Below, piece by piece: positions 1 to 8,728 of a stretch of DNA of 64,000 bases. The notes below the pieces were generated by a model that made no database searches, was not told where the DNA came from, and was given only the letters and a program-made list of their open reading frames with translations. Origin of the DNA: an uncultured Dysosmobacter sp. (GTDB lineage Bacteria; Bacillota; Clostridia; Oscillospirales; Oscillospiraceae). A program made the translations under genes and the position numbers. The number at the start of each line of letters is the position of its first letter. Position 1 is the first letter of the stretch. The stretch is from the NCBI GenBank assembly GCA_934590165.1, contig CAKTOO010000008.1, positions 1 to 64,000 of the forward strand, in the 5' to 3' direction.

Positions 1-84
1 CAGGTTCACTTCACCTTCCGCGGCGATCTGATCCACCTCTTTGACCCCGAGACCGAGGAGAATCTCCTGCCTTTGGAAGACTGA
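1..84 (+). CDS. Sugar ABC transporter ATP-binding protein, C-terminal end (partial)
   Basis: The window opens inside a gene: frame 1 is open for 27 codons and ends at TGA 82-84. The peptide ends in FDPETEENLLPLED and contains the HLFDPET pattern seen at the end of the TOBE/OB-fold domain of MalK/UgpC/MsmK-type ATPases, which energise uptake of sugars or glycerol-3-phosphate. Only this C-terminal tail is visible, so substrate and nucleotide-binding motifs cannot be judged. A strong hairpin terminator follows 9 bases later, so this is the last gene of its operon. Family assignment is from the tail motif only. Confidence 0.65.
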   Translation, partial: QVHFTFRGDLIHLFDPETEENLLPLED

Positions 85-93
85 CAAATCAAA

Positions 94-130
94 GCCCGGT
101 CCAGGCAAAGGCCTGGACCGGGCGTTTCCT
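94..130. terminator. Intrinsic terminator shared by two convergent genes
   Basis: A 13-bp perfect stem (GCCCGGTCCAGGC with its complement) and a 4-base loop, followed by a T-rich stretch on the plus strand. It lies between the plus-strand ABC ATPase tail and the minus-strand helicase stop at 149. Confidence 0.85.
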
Positions 131-148
131 TTACAGCCTTTGTGGTTT

Positions 149-1309
149 TTAGGATTCCACTATCATCAGCTTGCCGTCGGGCCCGAATTTCACCGGCGTG
201 ATCTCGTTGCGGGTCTTCTGGGCAATATCGTCAATGCGCATTTTGGAGGGATAGTCGGCGATGAAGGTCACCGCCACGCCCTGGCGCTTGGCACGGCCCG
301 TGCGGCCGATGCGGTGGACATAGTCCTGATTCTCATCGGGCACATCGCAGTTGAACACGATGTCCACATCATCCACGTCGATGCCCCGGGCGGCCACATC
401 CGTAGACACGAACACCCGCAGCTTTCCCTGGCGGAACAGGTCCATCACCTGCTCCCGGCGCTTTTGGGGGATGTCGCCGTGGATGCACTGGGCATCCACA
501 CCCTGCATCTGCAAAAATTTCGTGATGCGCTCCGTGGAGCCCTTGGTGTTGCAGAAGGCCATGCAGCGGTCAAAGCCCGTCTCCTCCAGGATGCGGGCGA
601 TGGCGTCAGCCTTTTCGTTCTGGGCCACCTCCATGCGGAACTGCTTGATGTCCGGCTTGTTCTGCTCGTCCTCCCGGACGGTGATCTCCGCCGCGTCCCG
701 CTGATACACCCAGGCAATGTCCATGACCTCCCGGGAGATAGTGGCGGAAAACAATCCCAGATTCTTCCGCTTGTTCATACGGTCCAGCAGGCGGGTCACA
801 TCGTGGATAAAGCCCATGTCCAGCATCCGGTCCGCCTCGTCCAGCACCACAGTCTGAGCAGTCTCCACCCGGACGGTGCGGCGCTTCATATGGTCAGACA
901 GGCGGCCGGGGGTGGCCACCACGATCTGGGGCCGCTTTTTCAGCATATCGATCTGCTTCCCGATGGGCTGGCCGCCGTACAGGCACACGCAGCGGACGCC
1001 GGGCTTGAAGGTGGACAGCATCCGGATCTCATCCGTAATCTGGATGGCCAGCTCCCGGGTAGGCGCCAAGATGACCGCCTGGACGCTCTCATCCTCCGGG
1101 TCCACATGCTCCACGATGGGGATGCCGTAGGCAAAGGTCTTTCCGGTGCCGGTGGGCGCCTTGGCAATGACATCCTGCCAGTCCATCATGGGAGGGATGC
1201 AGCCCGCCTGGACCGGTGTGGATATCTGAATATTGCGCTGCCCGATGGCGCGCATGATCTCCGGCGACAGCCCCAGGCTGTCAAACCGGACGCCTTGTGT
1301 ATATTCCAT
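149..1309 (-). CDS. DEAD-box ATP-dependent RNA helicase
   Basis: 386-residue RNA-unwinding ATPase. RecA-like domain 1 (residues 1-~205) has a Q-motif region (STPVQ ~30-34), Walker A APTGTGKT (~51-58), PTRELA (~83-88), TPGR (~133-136), DEAD (157-160) and SAT (188-190). Domain 2 (~215-370) has the RGID and HRIGRTGR motifs. There is almost no C-terminal extension, so this is a minimal helicase of the CshA/RhlE/DbpA kind without an added RNA-binding domain. The ATG at 1309 is preceded by AGAGGAATAG. Such proteins act in ribosome assembly, mRNA decay or cold response; which one cannot be told here. It is monocistronic, with its own promoter at 1375-1403. Confidence 0.93.
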   Translation of the reverse strand: MEYTQGVRFDSLGLSPEIMRAIGQRNIQISTPVQAGCIPPMMDWQDVIAKAPTGTGKTFAYGIPIVEHVDPEDESVQAVILAPTRELAIQITDEIRMLSTFKPGVRCVCLYGGQPIGKQIDMLKKRPQIVVATPGRLSDHMKRRTVRVETAQTVVLDEADRMLDMGFIHDVTRLLDRMNKRKNLGLFSATISREVMDIAWVYQRDAAEITVREDEQNKPDIKQFRMEVAQNEKADAIARILEETGFDRCMAFCNTKGSTERITKFLQMQGVDAQCIHGDIPQKRREQVMDLFRQGKLRVFVSTDVAARGIDVDDVDIVFNCDVPDENQDYVHRIGRTGRAKRQGVAVTFIADYPSKMRIDDIAQKTRNEITPVKFGPDGKLMIVES

Positions 1310-1363
1310 ACTCTATTCCTCTTTTTTTACGCTATCATTTTTTATAAATGCACGGAATCATCC

Positions 1364-1379
1364 ATAATACCAGTATTAT
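1364..1379. promoter_or_regulatory. Palindrome over the helicase promoter -10 region
   Basis: ATAATAC-CA-GTATTAT is a perfect 7-bp inverted repeat with a 2-bp centre. Its right arm overlaps the -10 box of the minus-strand promoter at 1375-1380. The placement fits a repressor operator; no regulator is identified, although the XRE gene next door is a candidate. Confidence 0.45.
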
Positions 1380-1403
1380 ATCCGCAAAAAAACACATTGT
1401 AAA
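1375..1403 (-). promoter_or_regulatory. SigA-type promoter of the DEAD-box helicase
   Basis: On the minus strand TTTACA (1403-1398), a 17-bp spacer and TATAAT (1380-1375) form a near-consensus housekeeping promoter. The transcript would start about 60 nt before the helicase ATG. Confidence 0.8.
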
Positions 1404-1634
1404 GTGCCCGCGTAAATTCCCGCTTTTATGCCGGGAAAAAAGTTTCCTGCGTCAAAAGATGCCAGAATGTTGCCGTTTTAGTAAAAATTTTGTTAAACCG
1501 CCAATATTTTCCTATTTTTCAGTAAATTTGTTGTCTAATTATAGTAAAATTGTGTATTTTGTTCCCGCCGATTCACAATTTTATGCTAAATTGTTTTTGA
1601 AAGTAATCACGGGCTTGCCACGGGGGGATAAGAA
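1404..1634. other. AT-rich intergenic region between helicase promoter and XRE gene
   Basis: No gene is visible. This stretch is much richer in A/T than its neighbours and carries the upstream regulatory DNA of the XRE gene, including an inverted repeat at 1545-1583. TATAGT near 1540 may be a -10 box, without a convincing -35. Confidence 0.5.
1545..1583. repeat. 10-bp inverted repeat upstream of the XRE regulator
   Basis: TAAAATTGTG (1545-1554) and its exact reverse complement CACAATTTTA (1574-1583) are separated by 19 bp, 52 bp before the GTG of the XRE gene. A two-half-site operator for autoregulation is a reasonable inference. Confidence 0.5.
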
Positions 1635-1850
1635 GTGAACGGAATGGATTACGTACGCATTCTACGAGATCTGCGGGAAGACGCCGACAAGACACAGACG
1701 CAGATTGCTGAAGTTCTGGGGACTTCCCAAACGATGTACGCACGCTATGAGCGCGGTGCCAATGAGCTGCCGATCCGCCATTTGATTACGCTGAGCAAGT
1801 ATTACGGAGTATCTACCGATTACCTGCTGGGGCTCAGCAAAGAACGCTGA
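1635..1850 (+). CDS. Small XRE-family helix-turn-helix regulator
   Basis: 71-residue single-domain DNA-binding protein. The Cro/CI-type helix-turn-helix fills the protein: RDLREDADKTQTQIAEVLG forms the first helices, TSQTMYARYERG holds the recognition helix, and the C-terminus ends in the YGVSTDYLLGLS pattern usual for clostridial XRE proteins. The GTG at 1635 follows a GGGGGGATAAGAA stretch; an ATG at 1644 is an alternative. There is no sensor domain. The long AT-rich upstream region with an inverted repeat suggests autoregulation. The target is unknown. Confidence 0.88.
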   Translation: MNGMDYVRILRDLREDADKTQTQIAEVLGTSQTMYARYERGANELPIRHLITLSKYYGVSTDYLLGLSKER

Positions 1851-1888
1851 AAGAAGGTCAGGGGACAAGCCTGTCCTTCTTCGTTTTT
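1851..1888 (+). terminator. Terminator of the XRE gene
   Basis: AAGAAGGTCAGG pairs with CCTGTCCTTCTT (one mismatch), followed by TCGTTTTT. Confidence 0.75.
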
Positions 1889-1904
1889 CAACGGGCAGTC
1901 CTGC

Positions 1905-1944
1905 AAAAAGCCAGGCGAAGCATCTTGCTCCGCCCGGCTTTTTT
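1905..1944 (-). terminator. Terminator at the end of the glycogen operon
   Basis: On the minus strand an AAAAAAGCCGGGCGGAG arm pairs with a TTCGCCTGGCTTTTT arm just after the glgP stop codon, with a T-rich tail. Confidence 0.8.
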
Positions 1945-1953
1945 GTAAACCGC

Positions 1954-4380
1954 TTATTTGTGGGAAACGTGCCAGATGTTGTCGGCATACTCCGCCACGG
2001 CCCGGTCGGCGGCAAAGATGCCGCTGCGGGCGATGTTGTGCAGGCTCATGCGGTTCCACTTCATGAGATCGGCATAGGTCTCCGCCATGCGGCGCTCCGC
2101 CTCACAGTAGGAATCGAAGTCCGCCAGCAGCAAATACTCGTCGGCGGGGCTGCCGCCGGCACCGAACAGCAGCCGCTGGTACAGGTCATCGTAGCTGACA
2201 CCGTCCCGGAAACCATGGCGCAGCGCGTCCAGGCAGCGGCGCAGGGTGTCGTTGCGGCTGTACAGCCGCTGGGGAACATAGCCCTCCCGCTTCACCCGGG
2301 CCACCTCATCGGCATGGAGGCCAAAGAGGAACATATTCTCGTCGCCCAGCACATCGTGCATCTCCACATTGGCGCCATCCAGGGTACCGACGGTCAGGGC
2401 ACCGTTCATCATGAACTTCATGTTGCCGGTGCCGCTGGCCTCCTTGCCGGCGGTGGAGATCTGCTGGCTGACCTCGCTGGCGGGCATAAGCCGCTCCGCC
2501 AGGGAGACCCGGTAGTTCTCCAGGAACACCACCTGCAGCTTATCCTTGCAGATGGGATCGTGGTCGATCTGGTCCGCCAGGGAGTTGATGAGGCGGATGA
2601 TCCGCTTGGCCACCGCGTAGCCGGGGGCCGCCTTGGCGCCGAACAGGAAGGTGTGGGGATGGGTGATGGCATTGGGGTCGTCCTGGAGCTTCTGGTACAG
2701 GGCGATGATGTGCAGCACATTCAAAAGCTGCCGTTTGTATTCGTGGAGCCGCTTCACCTGTACGTCAAAAATGGCGTCGGGGTTCAAAACAACGCCCCGG
2801 GTCTTTTTGGCGTAGGCGGCAAAGTCCTCCTTGTTGGTCCGCTTGATGGCGGCCAGGCGCTCCAGAACGGCCTTGTCATCGGCGTAAGCATCCAGCTTTT
2901 TCAGGACCGTGGGCTGGAGCAGATAATCGTCCCCGCCGGTGAGCTCTTTCACCAGGGCGTCCAGGCCGGGGTTGATCTCACTAAGCCAGCGGCGGTGGTC
3001 GATGCCGTTGGTGACATTCTGGAACTTCCAGGGTTCCATGTTGTAAGCGTCCCGGAACACATCCTTTTTCAGGATCTCAGAGTGCAGGCCGCTGACGCCG
3101 TTGACGGCCATGCCGCCGGCGATGCACAAATTGGCCATGCGGACCTCGCCGCCCCAGATGATGGCCATGTTGGCCGTCTTGGCAGGGTCATGGTAGAAAT
3201 TCTCCACCTTCTGCTGCCAGCGGGCGGAGATCTCCTGAATGATCTGCCACACGCGGGGCAGCAGGCTCTCCATCAGGGACTGGGGCCAGCGCTCCAGTGC
3301 CTCCGCCAGAACGGTGTGGTTGGTATAGGCCACGGACTTGGTGGTGATGTCCCAGGCCTCATCCCAGTCCATGCCGGCCTCATCGATGAAGATGCGCATC
3401 AGCTCGGGGATGACCAGGGCGGGGTGGGTGTCATTGATCTGGATGACGTTCTTCTCGTGGAAATTCTTCAGGGTGCCGTAGGTGTCCAGATGCTTGGTGG
3501 CAATGGACTGGACTGTGGCGGACACGAAGAAGTACTGCTGCTTCAGCCGCAGGGACTTGCCCTCGTAGTGGTTATCCTCGGGGTACAGGACCTTGGCGAT
3601 GGTGGCCGCCATGGCCTCCTCCTCCGCCGCCTTCAGGTATTCGCCTCGGGAGAACAGGGACATGTCCACCGGCTTGGTGGAGCGGGCGTCCCACAGGCGC
3701 AGGGTGTTCACATGGTCCGTGCCGTAGCCGGCCACCACCATGTCACAGGGAACGGCCAACACGGAGGTGGCGTTCTCGTTGACGATGTGCAGATGGCCGT
3801 CATCCCAGAATTCCCGCAGGGTGCCGCCGAACTGGACGGTCTGTGCCTCCTCGGGTTTGGGCAGCAGCCAGGCCGCGCCCAGGTCTTTCCAGTTGTCCGG
3901 CAGTTCCACCTGTTGGCCCTCCACGATCTTCTGCTTGAAAATACCCAGCTCGTAGCAGATGGAATAGCCTGCTGCGGGGATCTCCAGGGTGGTCATGGAA
4001 TCCAGGTAGCAGGCAGCCAGACGGCCCAGACCGCCGTTGCCGAGGCCGGCGTCCGGCTCGATCTCAAAAATATCCGCTGCCTTGAAGCCCAGGTGGTCCA
4101 GAGCCTCCCGCAGCTGCGGCAGGACCTCCAGGTTATAGGCGTTTTTCATGAGACTGCGGCCCATGAGAAACTCCAAAGACAGGTAGTGGACTTGCTTTTT
4201 CTGCTCCCGACGGATCTGCTTTTTTGCCTCCACCCGCCGCATGGCCATCACGTCCCGGAGCACCAGGGCGCAGGCCTTCATCATCTCCTGGTCCGTGGCC
4301 TCCTCCGGCGTCTTGCCGAAGTTCAGCATCAGCTTGGCGGTCAGAGCGTTTTCCAACGATTGTGTGGTAAATGGTGTCAT
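1954..4380 (-). CDS. glgP: Glycogen/starch/alpha-glucan phosphorylase
   Basis: 808-residue GT35 phosphorylase that releases glucose-1-phosphate from the non-reducing ends of cytosolic glycogen. Visible signatures are YLSLEFLMGRSL near residue 68, GNGGLGRLAACYLDSM, the TNHTV region, and the pyridoxal-phosphate site EASGTGNMKFMMNGA, whose lysine is near residue 655. Length is typical for bacterial GlgP. It is the last gene of the glg operon, 106 bp after glgA, with a GC hairpin (4450-4469) in the gap that may tune its expression. Its presence with the synthetic genes gives a complete storage and mobilisation set. Confidence 0.97.
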   Translation of the reverse strand: MTPFTTQSLENALTAKLMLNFGKTPEEATDQEMMKACALVLRDVMAMRRVEAKKQIRREQKKQVHYLSLEFLMGRSLMKNAYNLEVLPQLREALDHLGFKAADIFEIEPDAGLGNGGLGRLAACYLDSMTTLEIPAAGYSICYELGIFKQKIVEGQQVELPDNWKDLGAAWLLPKPEEAQTVQFGGTLREFWDDGHLHIVNENATSVLAVPCDMVVAGYGTDHVNTLRLWDARSTKPVDMSLFSRGEYLKAAEEEAMAATIAKVLYPEDNHYEGKSLRLKQQYFFVSATVQSIATKHLDTYGTLKNFHEKNVIQINDTHPALVIPELMRIFIDEAGMDWDEAWDITTKSVAYTNHTVLAEALERWPQSLMESLLPRVWQIIQEISARWQQKVENFYHDPAKTANMAIIWGGEVRMANLCIAGGMAVNGVSGLHSEILKKDVFRDAYNMEPWKFQNVTNGIDHRRWLSEINPGLDALVKELTGGDDYLLQPTVLKKLDAYADDKAVLERLAAIKRTNKEDFAAYAKKTRGVVLNPDAIFDVQVKRLHEYKRQLLNVLHIIALYQKLQDDPNAITHPHTFLFGAKAAPGYAVAKRIIRLINSLADQIDHDPICKDKLQVVFLENYRVSLAERLMPASEVSQQISTAGKEASGTGNMKFMMNGALTVGTLDGANVEMHDVLGDENMFLFGLHADEVARVKREGYVPQRLYSRNDTLRRCLDALRHGFRDGVSYDDLYQRLLFGAGGSPADEYLLLADFDSYCEAERRMAETYADLMKWNRMSLHNIARSGIFAADRAVAEYADNIWHVSHK

Positions 4381-4449
4381 AGTTTCCCTTACTCCGCCGC
4401 ATCCTTCTTTCCCTTCGCGGCGGGCCCTTTCTTTGTGGTCTCTTTCTAT

Positions 4450-4469
4450 GGGGCCGCCGAAGCGGCCCC
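4450..4469 (-). terminator. Hairpin between glgA and glgP
   Basis: GGGGCCGC-CGAA-GCGGCCCC is a perfect 8-bp stem with a tetraloop. There is no clear T-run on the minus strand, so it is more likely an mRNA-processing or partial-termination hairpin than a full stop. Confidence 0.5.
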
Positions 4470-4486
4470 TTGTTGCCTTGGTTTAT

Positions 4487-6319
4487 TTACTCCGCCTTTT
4501 CCTCAGTCTTTTTGGCGGCAGTTTTCTTGGCAGCCGGCTTTTTTGCGGCGGTCTTCTTTGCCGCGGGCTTCTTGGCAGCGGCCTTTTTTGCCGTGGGCTT
4601 TTTCTCCGCGGCCTCGGCGGCCTTCTCCTCCGCTTTGGCGGCAGGCTTCTTGGCGGCAGCCTTCCGGGCCCGGGGCTTTTTCACCGGCTCCTGAGCGGGA
4701 GCAGGCTCCTCAACAGCGGGTGTGGGCTCCTCGACGGGAACAGCCTCCGCGACAGGGACTTCCTCCGCAGGGGCGGCCGCCTCAGCGGGAGCTTCCTGAA
4801 CGGGCGCGGGCTCCTCCGCAGGCGCGGGTTCCTCCGCGGCGGGAGCGGCTTCCTCCACCGGAGCAGTCTCCACGGGAGGCCAGGTCTGGCCGGTGATGCC
4901 AGCGTAGATGCGCAGGTACTCCTTGGCGCTGCGGCCCCAGCTGAAGTCGCACTCCATGCCCCGGCGACGCAGGCGGGCAAAGGCATCGGGATAATCCTTG
5001 TACAGGTACACAGCCTCCCGGATCACATGAAGCATGTCGCCGCCGGAATAGTTGGCAAAGGTAAAGCCGTTGCCGTCGTCTCTCCAGGCCTCGTAGGGCT
5101 GAACGGTATCCTTCAGTCCGCCGGTCTCCCGGACGATGGGCACGGCGCCGTAACGCATGGCGATCATCTGGCTGAGACCGCAGGGCTCGCTCTTGGAGGG
5201 CATCAGGAACAGGTCGGCGCCGGAGTAGATGGCCATGGACAGGCTCTCGTTGTAGTCCAGCCGGACGGCCATGCGGCCGTGATACTGCTGGGCGGCCCAG
5301 TGGAAGAACTCCTCGTACTTCTGATCGCCCTTGCCCAGCACCACCAGCTGCAACGGGAGTTCCATCATATCATGAAGGACCTCACAAATCAAGTCCAAAC
5401 CCTTGTGGGACACCAGTCTGGACACGATGCCCACGATGGGCACGTTGGGCTCCTGCCGCAGTCCCATGAGCTTTTGCAGCTCCGCCTTGTCCACGGACTT
5501 GCCGGCCATGTCCGCCACGGAGAAGCGGGCGGCAATGTGTTCATCATTGGCGGGATCGTAGCGCTTCATGTCGATGCCGTTGAGTACGCCGGAGAGCTTA
5601 TAGCCGCACTGGCGCATGATGCCGTCCAGCCGGTGGGCGAAATAGGCCATTTTCAGCTCGTTGGCATAGGTGGGAGACACGGCGTTCACCGCGTCGGCAC
5701 ACAAAATAGCGCCCTTGAGCAGGTTCACGTCGCCGTCCATCATAATGGTGCCGTCCTCTGCCCAGCCGTGGTCCAGGCCGAACAGATCGCCCAGGGTATC
5801 CTGGCCATAGCGGCCCTGGTATTCGATGTTGTGGATGGTCAGGGTGGTCTTGATGGAGCGGTAGCATTCCTCCCGGACGCCGTCATCCTTCAGGTAGATG
5901 GGCACCAAAGCGGTCTGCCAGTCATTGCAATGGATCACATCGGGCCAGAAAGCCAGGTGGGGCAGCATCCACACCACCGCCCGGGAAAAGAAGCCGAAGC
6001 GCTCGCCGTCATCCATGTAGCCGTACAGGTCAGGGCGGTTGAAATACTGCTCATTGTCCACAAAGTACCAGGTGACACCGTCCTGCTCCAGGGAGAACAG
6101 GCCGCAGTAGCAGTGGCGCCAGGCCAGGTCCACATAGTCGTAGCACAGGAACTTCAGCTGGTCGCCGAACTTCTCCTTCACCTTCTGGTACATGGGCAGG
6201 ATCACGGCCACCTGGGCGCCTTCGGCGGCCAGGGCGGGAGGCAGGGAGCCGGCCACGTCGGCCAGTCCGCCGGTTTTGCAGAAGGGCACAGCCTCACTGG
6301 TCGCATACAAGATCTTCAT
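4487..6319 (-). CDS. glgA: Glycogen synthase with long Lys/Ala-rich C-terminal tail
   Basis: 610-residue ADP-glucose-dependent GT5 glycogen synthase. Residues 1-~480 are a normal GlgA: MKILYATSEAVPF start, KTGGLADV ADP-glucose loop (~15-22), HNIEYQG region, and SKSEPCGLSQMIAMRYG with ETGGL near the C-terminal catalytic site. From ~481 the protein continues for about 130 residues absent from ordinary GlgA: a Pro/Glu/Ala-rich half, then a Lys/Ala half of repeated KKPAAKK/KKTAAKK units like bacterial histone-H1-type tails. I chose the ATG at 6319 because AAGGAG lies 7 nt upstream; an in-frame ATG at 6340 would add seven residues without a site. The tail is in frame and ends in a normal stop. Confidence 0.94.
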   Translation of the reverse strand: MKILYATSEAVPFCKTGGLADVAGSLPPALAAEGAQVAVILPMYQKVKEKFGDQLKFLCYDYVDLAWRHCYCGLFSLEQDGVTWYFVDNEQYFNRPDLYGYMDDGERFGFFSRAVVWMLPHLAFWPDVIHCNDWQTALVPIYLKDDGVREECYRSIKTTLTIHNIEYQGRYGQDTLGDLFGLDHGWAEDGTIMMDGDVNLLKGAILCADAVNAVSPTYANELKMAYFAHRLDGIMRQCGYKLSGVLNGIDMKRYDPANDEHIAARFSVADMAGKSVDKAELQKLMGLRQEPNVPIVGIVSRLVSHKGLDLICEVLHDMMELPLQLVVLGKGDQKYEEFFHWAAQQYHGRMAVRLDYNESLSMAIYSGADLFLMPSKSEPCGLSQMIAMRYGAVPIVRETGGLKDTVQPYEAWRDDGNGFTFANYSGGDMLHVIREAVYLYKDYPDAFARLRRRGMECDFSWGRSAKEYLRIYAGITGQTWPPVETAPVEEAAPAAEEPAPAEEPAPVQEAPAEAAAPAEEVPVAEAVPVEEPTPAVEEPAPAQEPVKKPRARKAAAKKPAAKAEEKAAEAAEKKPTAKKAAAKKPAAKKTAAKKPAAKKTAAKKTEEKAE

Positions 6320-6376
6320 AAAATACTCCTTTTCAATCAATATTCCTTTGGTAATCGGTTTCCTGAATACTGGGAC

Positions 6377-6404
6377 AAAGGGGGGACGGAAGGTCCCCCC
6401 TTTT
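6377..6404 (-). terminator. Hairpin between glgD and glgA
   Basis: GGGGGGAC and GTCCCCCC pair around a 5-base loop in the 91-bp glgD-glgA gap. The T-run is short, so it probably attenuates or stabilises rather than ends transcription. Confidence 0.5.
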
Positions 6405-6410
6405 CAGGCT

Positions 6411-7523
6411 TTACACAATGCTGCCCTTGGCCAGCACGATGGGGTATGTGGCATGACCCATCAGGGTCCGGTTCTCCAGCACCTCCACATCCTTGTCGGC
6501 GATGATGTAGGCCAGTTGGGCGTTGCGGCGGACGATATCCTCCTTGAACAGGACGCAGTTGCGGACAACAGCGCCCTCCTCCACCACCACGCCGGGGAAC
6601 AGGATGGAGTTTTCCACCACGCCCTCGATGCGGCAGCCATCCGCCACCAGGGAGTTGACGCAGCGGCCATTGTCACTGACGTAGGTAGAGGACTTGTCCG
6701 CGCCCTTGGCCCGGATGGGGCGCTCCGGGCAGAACAGCTCCGCCCGGATGGCGGGGTCCAGCAGCTGCATACTGCGGTCATAATACTCCTGCACGGAGCG
6801 GATCTGGGCGGCAAAGCCCTTCCAGATGTAGCAGCGGATATTCAGTGTGTCCTTCTTGGCCCGCAGCACATCCCGGTGCCAGCTGAACTGGTCCTTGGCG
6901 GTGCACTCGTCCACCAGCTCCTTCAGCAGGGCGGTGGAAACGATGTACACCTCCAGGCCACGGTAGCCCCGGGGCTTGTGCAGGTTATAAAGGACCTCGG
7001 TGATGCGGCCATCGGCGTTCTTTTCAAAATAGGTGCCATCCTCCGTGGCAAAGCTGTCATCACCACAGACTACGGTGATGTCGGCGCCGGACTTGATATG
7101 GCTTTCATAAACGTCCGCCAAAGGCAGGTTCACCACCAGGTCGCCGTCCATCATGGCCACATAGTCCTGGCGGATCTCGTTCAGGTAAGTACGAACGCCG
7201 GCCAGAGCCTCCACCTTGCCCCGGAAGGGCAGGACGCCCCAGTTGCGCTGGTAGTTGAAAGGAGGCAGGATGCGCAGGCCGCCCCGCTTGCGGGACAGAT
7301 CCCACACCTTGCCGGTGCCCAGGTGGTCCACCATGCTCTGATAGCGGCCGTGGAGCACCACGCCCACATCCGTGCAGCCGGCGTTCACCAGGTTGGACAA
7401 GGCAAAATCCACCGCCCGGTACCGTCCGCCGAAGGGAATGGACGCCGCGGAGCGGATCTCACTCAGCTCCCGCAGGTCGTTGCGCTTTTCATAAGAAAAG
7501 ATGATACCATGCAGTCCGTTCAT
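6411..7523 (-). CDS. glgD: Glucose-1-phosphate adenylyltransferase subunit GlgD
   Basis: 370-residue paralogue of GlgC with the nucleotidyltransferase fold at the N-terminus and a left-handed beta-helix at the C-terminus. In place of the GGQGSRL phosphate loop of GlgC the N-terminus reads [19 protein letters not shown], the known hallmark of the non-catalytic GlgD regulatory subunit of Firmicutes. It keeps [16 protein letters not shown] and the WDLSRKRGG region. The ATG at 7523 overlaps the glgC stop by 4 bp, implying translational coupling and co-assembly with GlgC into the ADP-glucose pyrophosphorylase that feeds GlgA. Confidence 0.95.
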   Translation of the reverse strand: MNGLHGIIFSYEKRNDLRELSEIRSAASIPFGGRYRAVDFALSNLVNAGCTDVGVVLHGRYQSMVDHLGTGKVWDLSRKRGGLRILPPFNYQRNWGVLPFRGKVEALAGVRTYLNEIRQDYVAMMDGDLVVNLPLADVYESHIKSGADITVVCGDDSFATEDGTYFEKNADGRITEVLYNLHKPRGYRGLEVYIVSTALLKELVDECTAKDQFSWHRDVLRAKKDTLNIRCYIWKGFAAQIRSVQEYYDRSMQLLDPAIRAELFCPERPIRAKGADKSSTYVSDNGRCVNSLVADGCRIEGVVENSILFPGVVVEEGAVVRNCVLFKEDIVRRNAQLAYIIADKDVEVLENRTLMGHATYPIVLAKGSIV

Positions 7524-8728
7524 TTGGACACCTCCTCACCGTTGCGGTCCAGCATAATGCCGGACCGGACCTCTTTCCCCTCCGCCAGAGAGCAGCCGGG
7601 AGCCAGGACCGTCAGTCCCCAGGGGTCGGGCGCTGTCTCCTCCGGTGTGCCACCCACGTGGCAGTTTTCACCGATGGAGCAGTTCTCGCCCAGGATGGCG
7701 TATTCCACCACGGCGCCGGGCTTGACCACGGTGCCGGGCATCAGGACGGAATAGCTGACCCGGGCGCCCTTGCCCACCACCACATTGGGAGCCAGGACGG
7801 AGTTTTCCACCGCGCCCTCCAGGACGCTGCCGCGGTTGAAGGCGCTGTGGTGCACCTGGGAATCGCTGCCCAGAAAGGCGGGCGGCGCGTTGACGGAACG
7901 GGCGTAAATGGGCCAGGTCTCATCCAGCAGGTCCAGGCCGGACTCGGGAGAGAGCATGTCCATGTTGGCGTCCCACAGGGACTCCAGGGTGCCCACATCC
8001 TTCCAATAGCCCTCGAAGCGGTAGGCGGCCATCCGCTCGCCGTTATTCAGCATGGCGGGGATGACGTTCTTGCCGAAGTCGTTTTCGGAGTTGGGGTCAG
8101 CCTCGTCCTCCGTCAGATACCGGCGCAGGGCCTTCCAGGAGAACACGTAAATACCCATGGACGCCAGGTTGCTCTTGGGCTCCTTGGGCTTTTCGGCGAA
8201 CTCGGTGATCATGTCATTGCTGTCCACCGCCATGATGCCGAAGCGGGAGGCCTCGGACCAGGGCACCTCCATGACGGAGATGGTGCAGGCGGCGTTGGCC
8301 GCCTTGTGGCGCGCCACCATCTTGGAGTAGTCCATCTTATAAATATGGTCGCCGGAGAGGATGACCACGTAGTCGGGATCATACAGGTCGATGAAGCCGA
8401 TGTTCTGGTAAATAGCGTTGGCGGTGCCCTTGTACCAGGTGCCGCCCTTGCTGCCCTGGTAGGGCGGCAGGATATGTACGCCGCCGGTGGAACCGTCCAG
8501 GTCCCAAGGCTGGCCGCTGCCGATATAGCTGTTCAGCTCCAGAGGGCGGTATTGGGTCAGAACGCCCACGGTGTCAATGCCGGAATTGGTGCAGTTGGAC
8601 AGGGGGAAGTCAATGATGCGGTACTTGCCGCCGAAGGGGACGGCCGGCTTCGCCATTTCGCCGGTCAGGACGTACAGTCTGCTGCCCTGGCCGCCCGCCA
8701 ACAGCATGGCGATACATTCTTTTTTCAT
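7520..8728 (-). CDS. glgC: Glucose-1-phosphate adenylyltransferase (ADP-glucose pyrophosphorylase)
   Basis: 402-residue catalytic subunit that makes ADP-glucose from ATP and glucose-1-phosphate, the committed step of glycogen synthesis. The N-terminal phosphate loop [10 protein letters not shown] is at ~9-18, followed by [31 protein letters not shown] and the EFAEKPKEP sugar-phosphate region. The C-terminus has hexapeptide beta-helix repeats ([16 protein letters not shown] and similar). The start overlaps the glgB stop by 4 bp and the end overlaps glgD by 4 bp, so three genes are translationally coupled. Confidence 0.97.
   Translation of the reverse strand: MKKECIAMLLAGGQGSRLYVLTGEMAKPAVPFGGKYRIIDFPLSNCTNSGIDTVGVLTQYRPLELNSYIGSGQPWDLDGSTGGVHILPPYQGSKGGTWYKGTANAIYQNIGFIDLYDPDYVVILSGDHIYKMDYSKMVARHKAANAACTISVMEVPWSEASRFGIMAVDSNDMITEFAEKPKEPKSNLASMGIYVFSWKALRRYLTEDEADPNSENDFGKNVIPAMLNNGERMAAYRFEGYWKDVGTLESLWDANMDMLSPESGLDLLDETWPIYARSVNAPPAFLGSDSQVHHSAFNRGSVLEGAVENSVLAPNVVVGKGARVSYSVLMPGTVVKPGAVVEYAILGENCSIGENCHVGGTPEETAPDPWGLTVLAPGCSLAEGKEVRSGIMLDRNGEEVSK

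Noticed and set aside
4487..4880. Repeat-rich DNA in the glgA tail as a CRISPR-like array
   Set aside because: The repeats are codon-level (Lys-Lys-Pro-Ala-Ala) with no spacers and lie inside a continuous reading frame.
1960..4896. A 978-codon open frame antisense to glgP/glgA, and similar long antisense frames over glgB, glgD, the HD-GYP gene and uvrC
   Set aside because: They are low-complexity translations rich in His, Gly, Val and Leu, lack ribosome binding sites, and arise because GC-rich codon bias leaves the complementary frame without stops.
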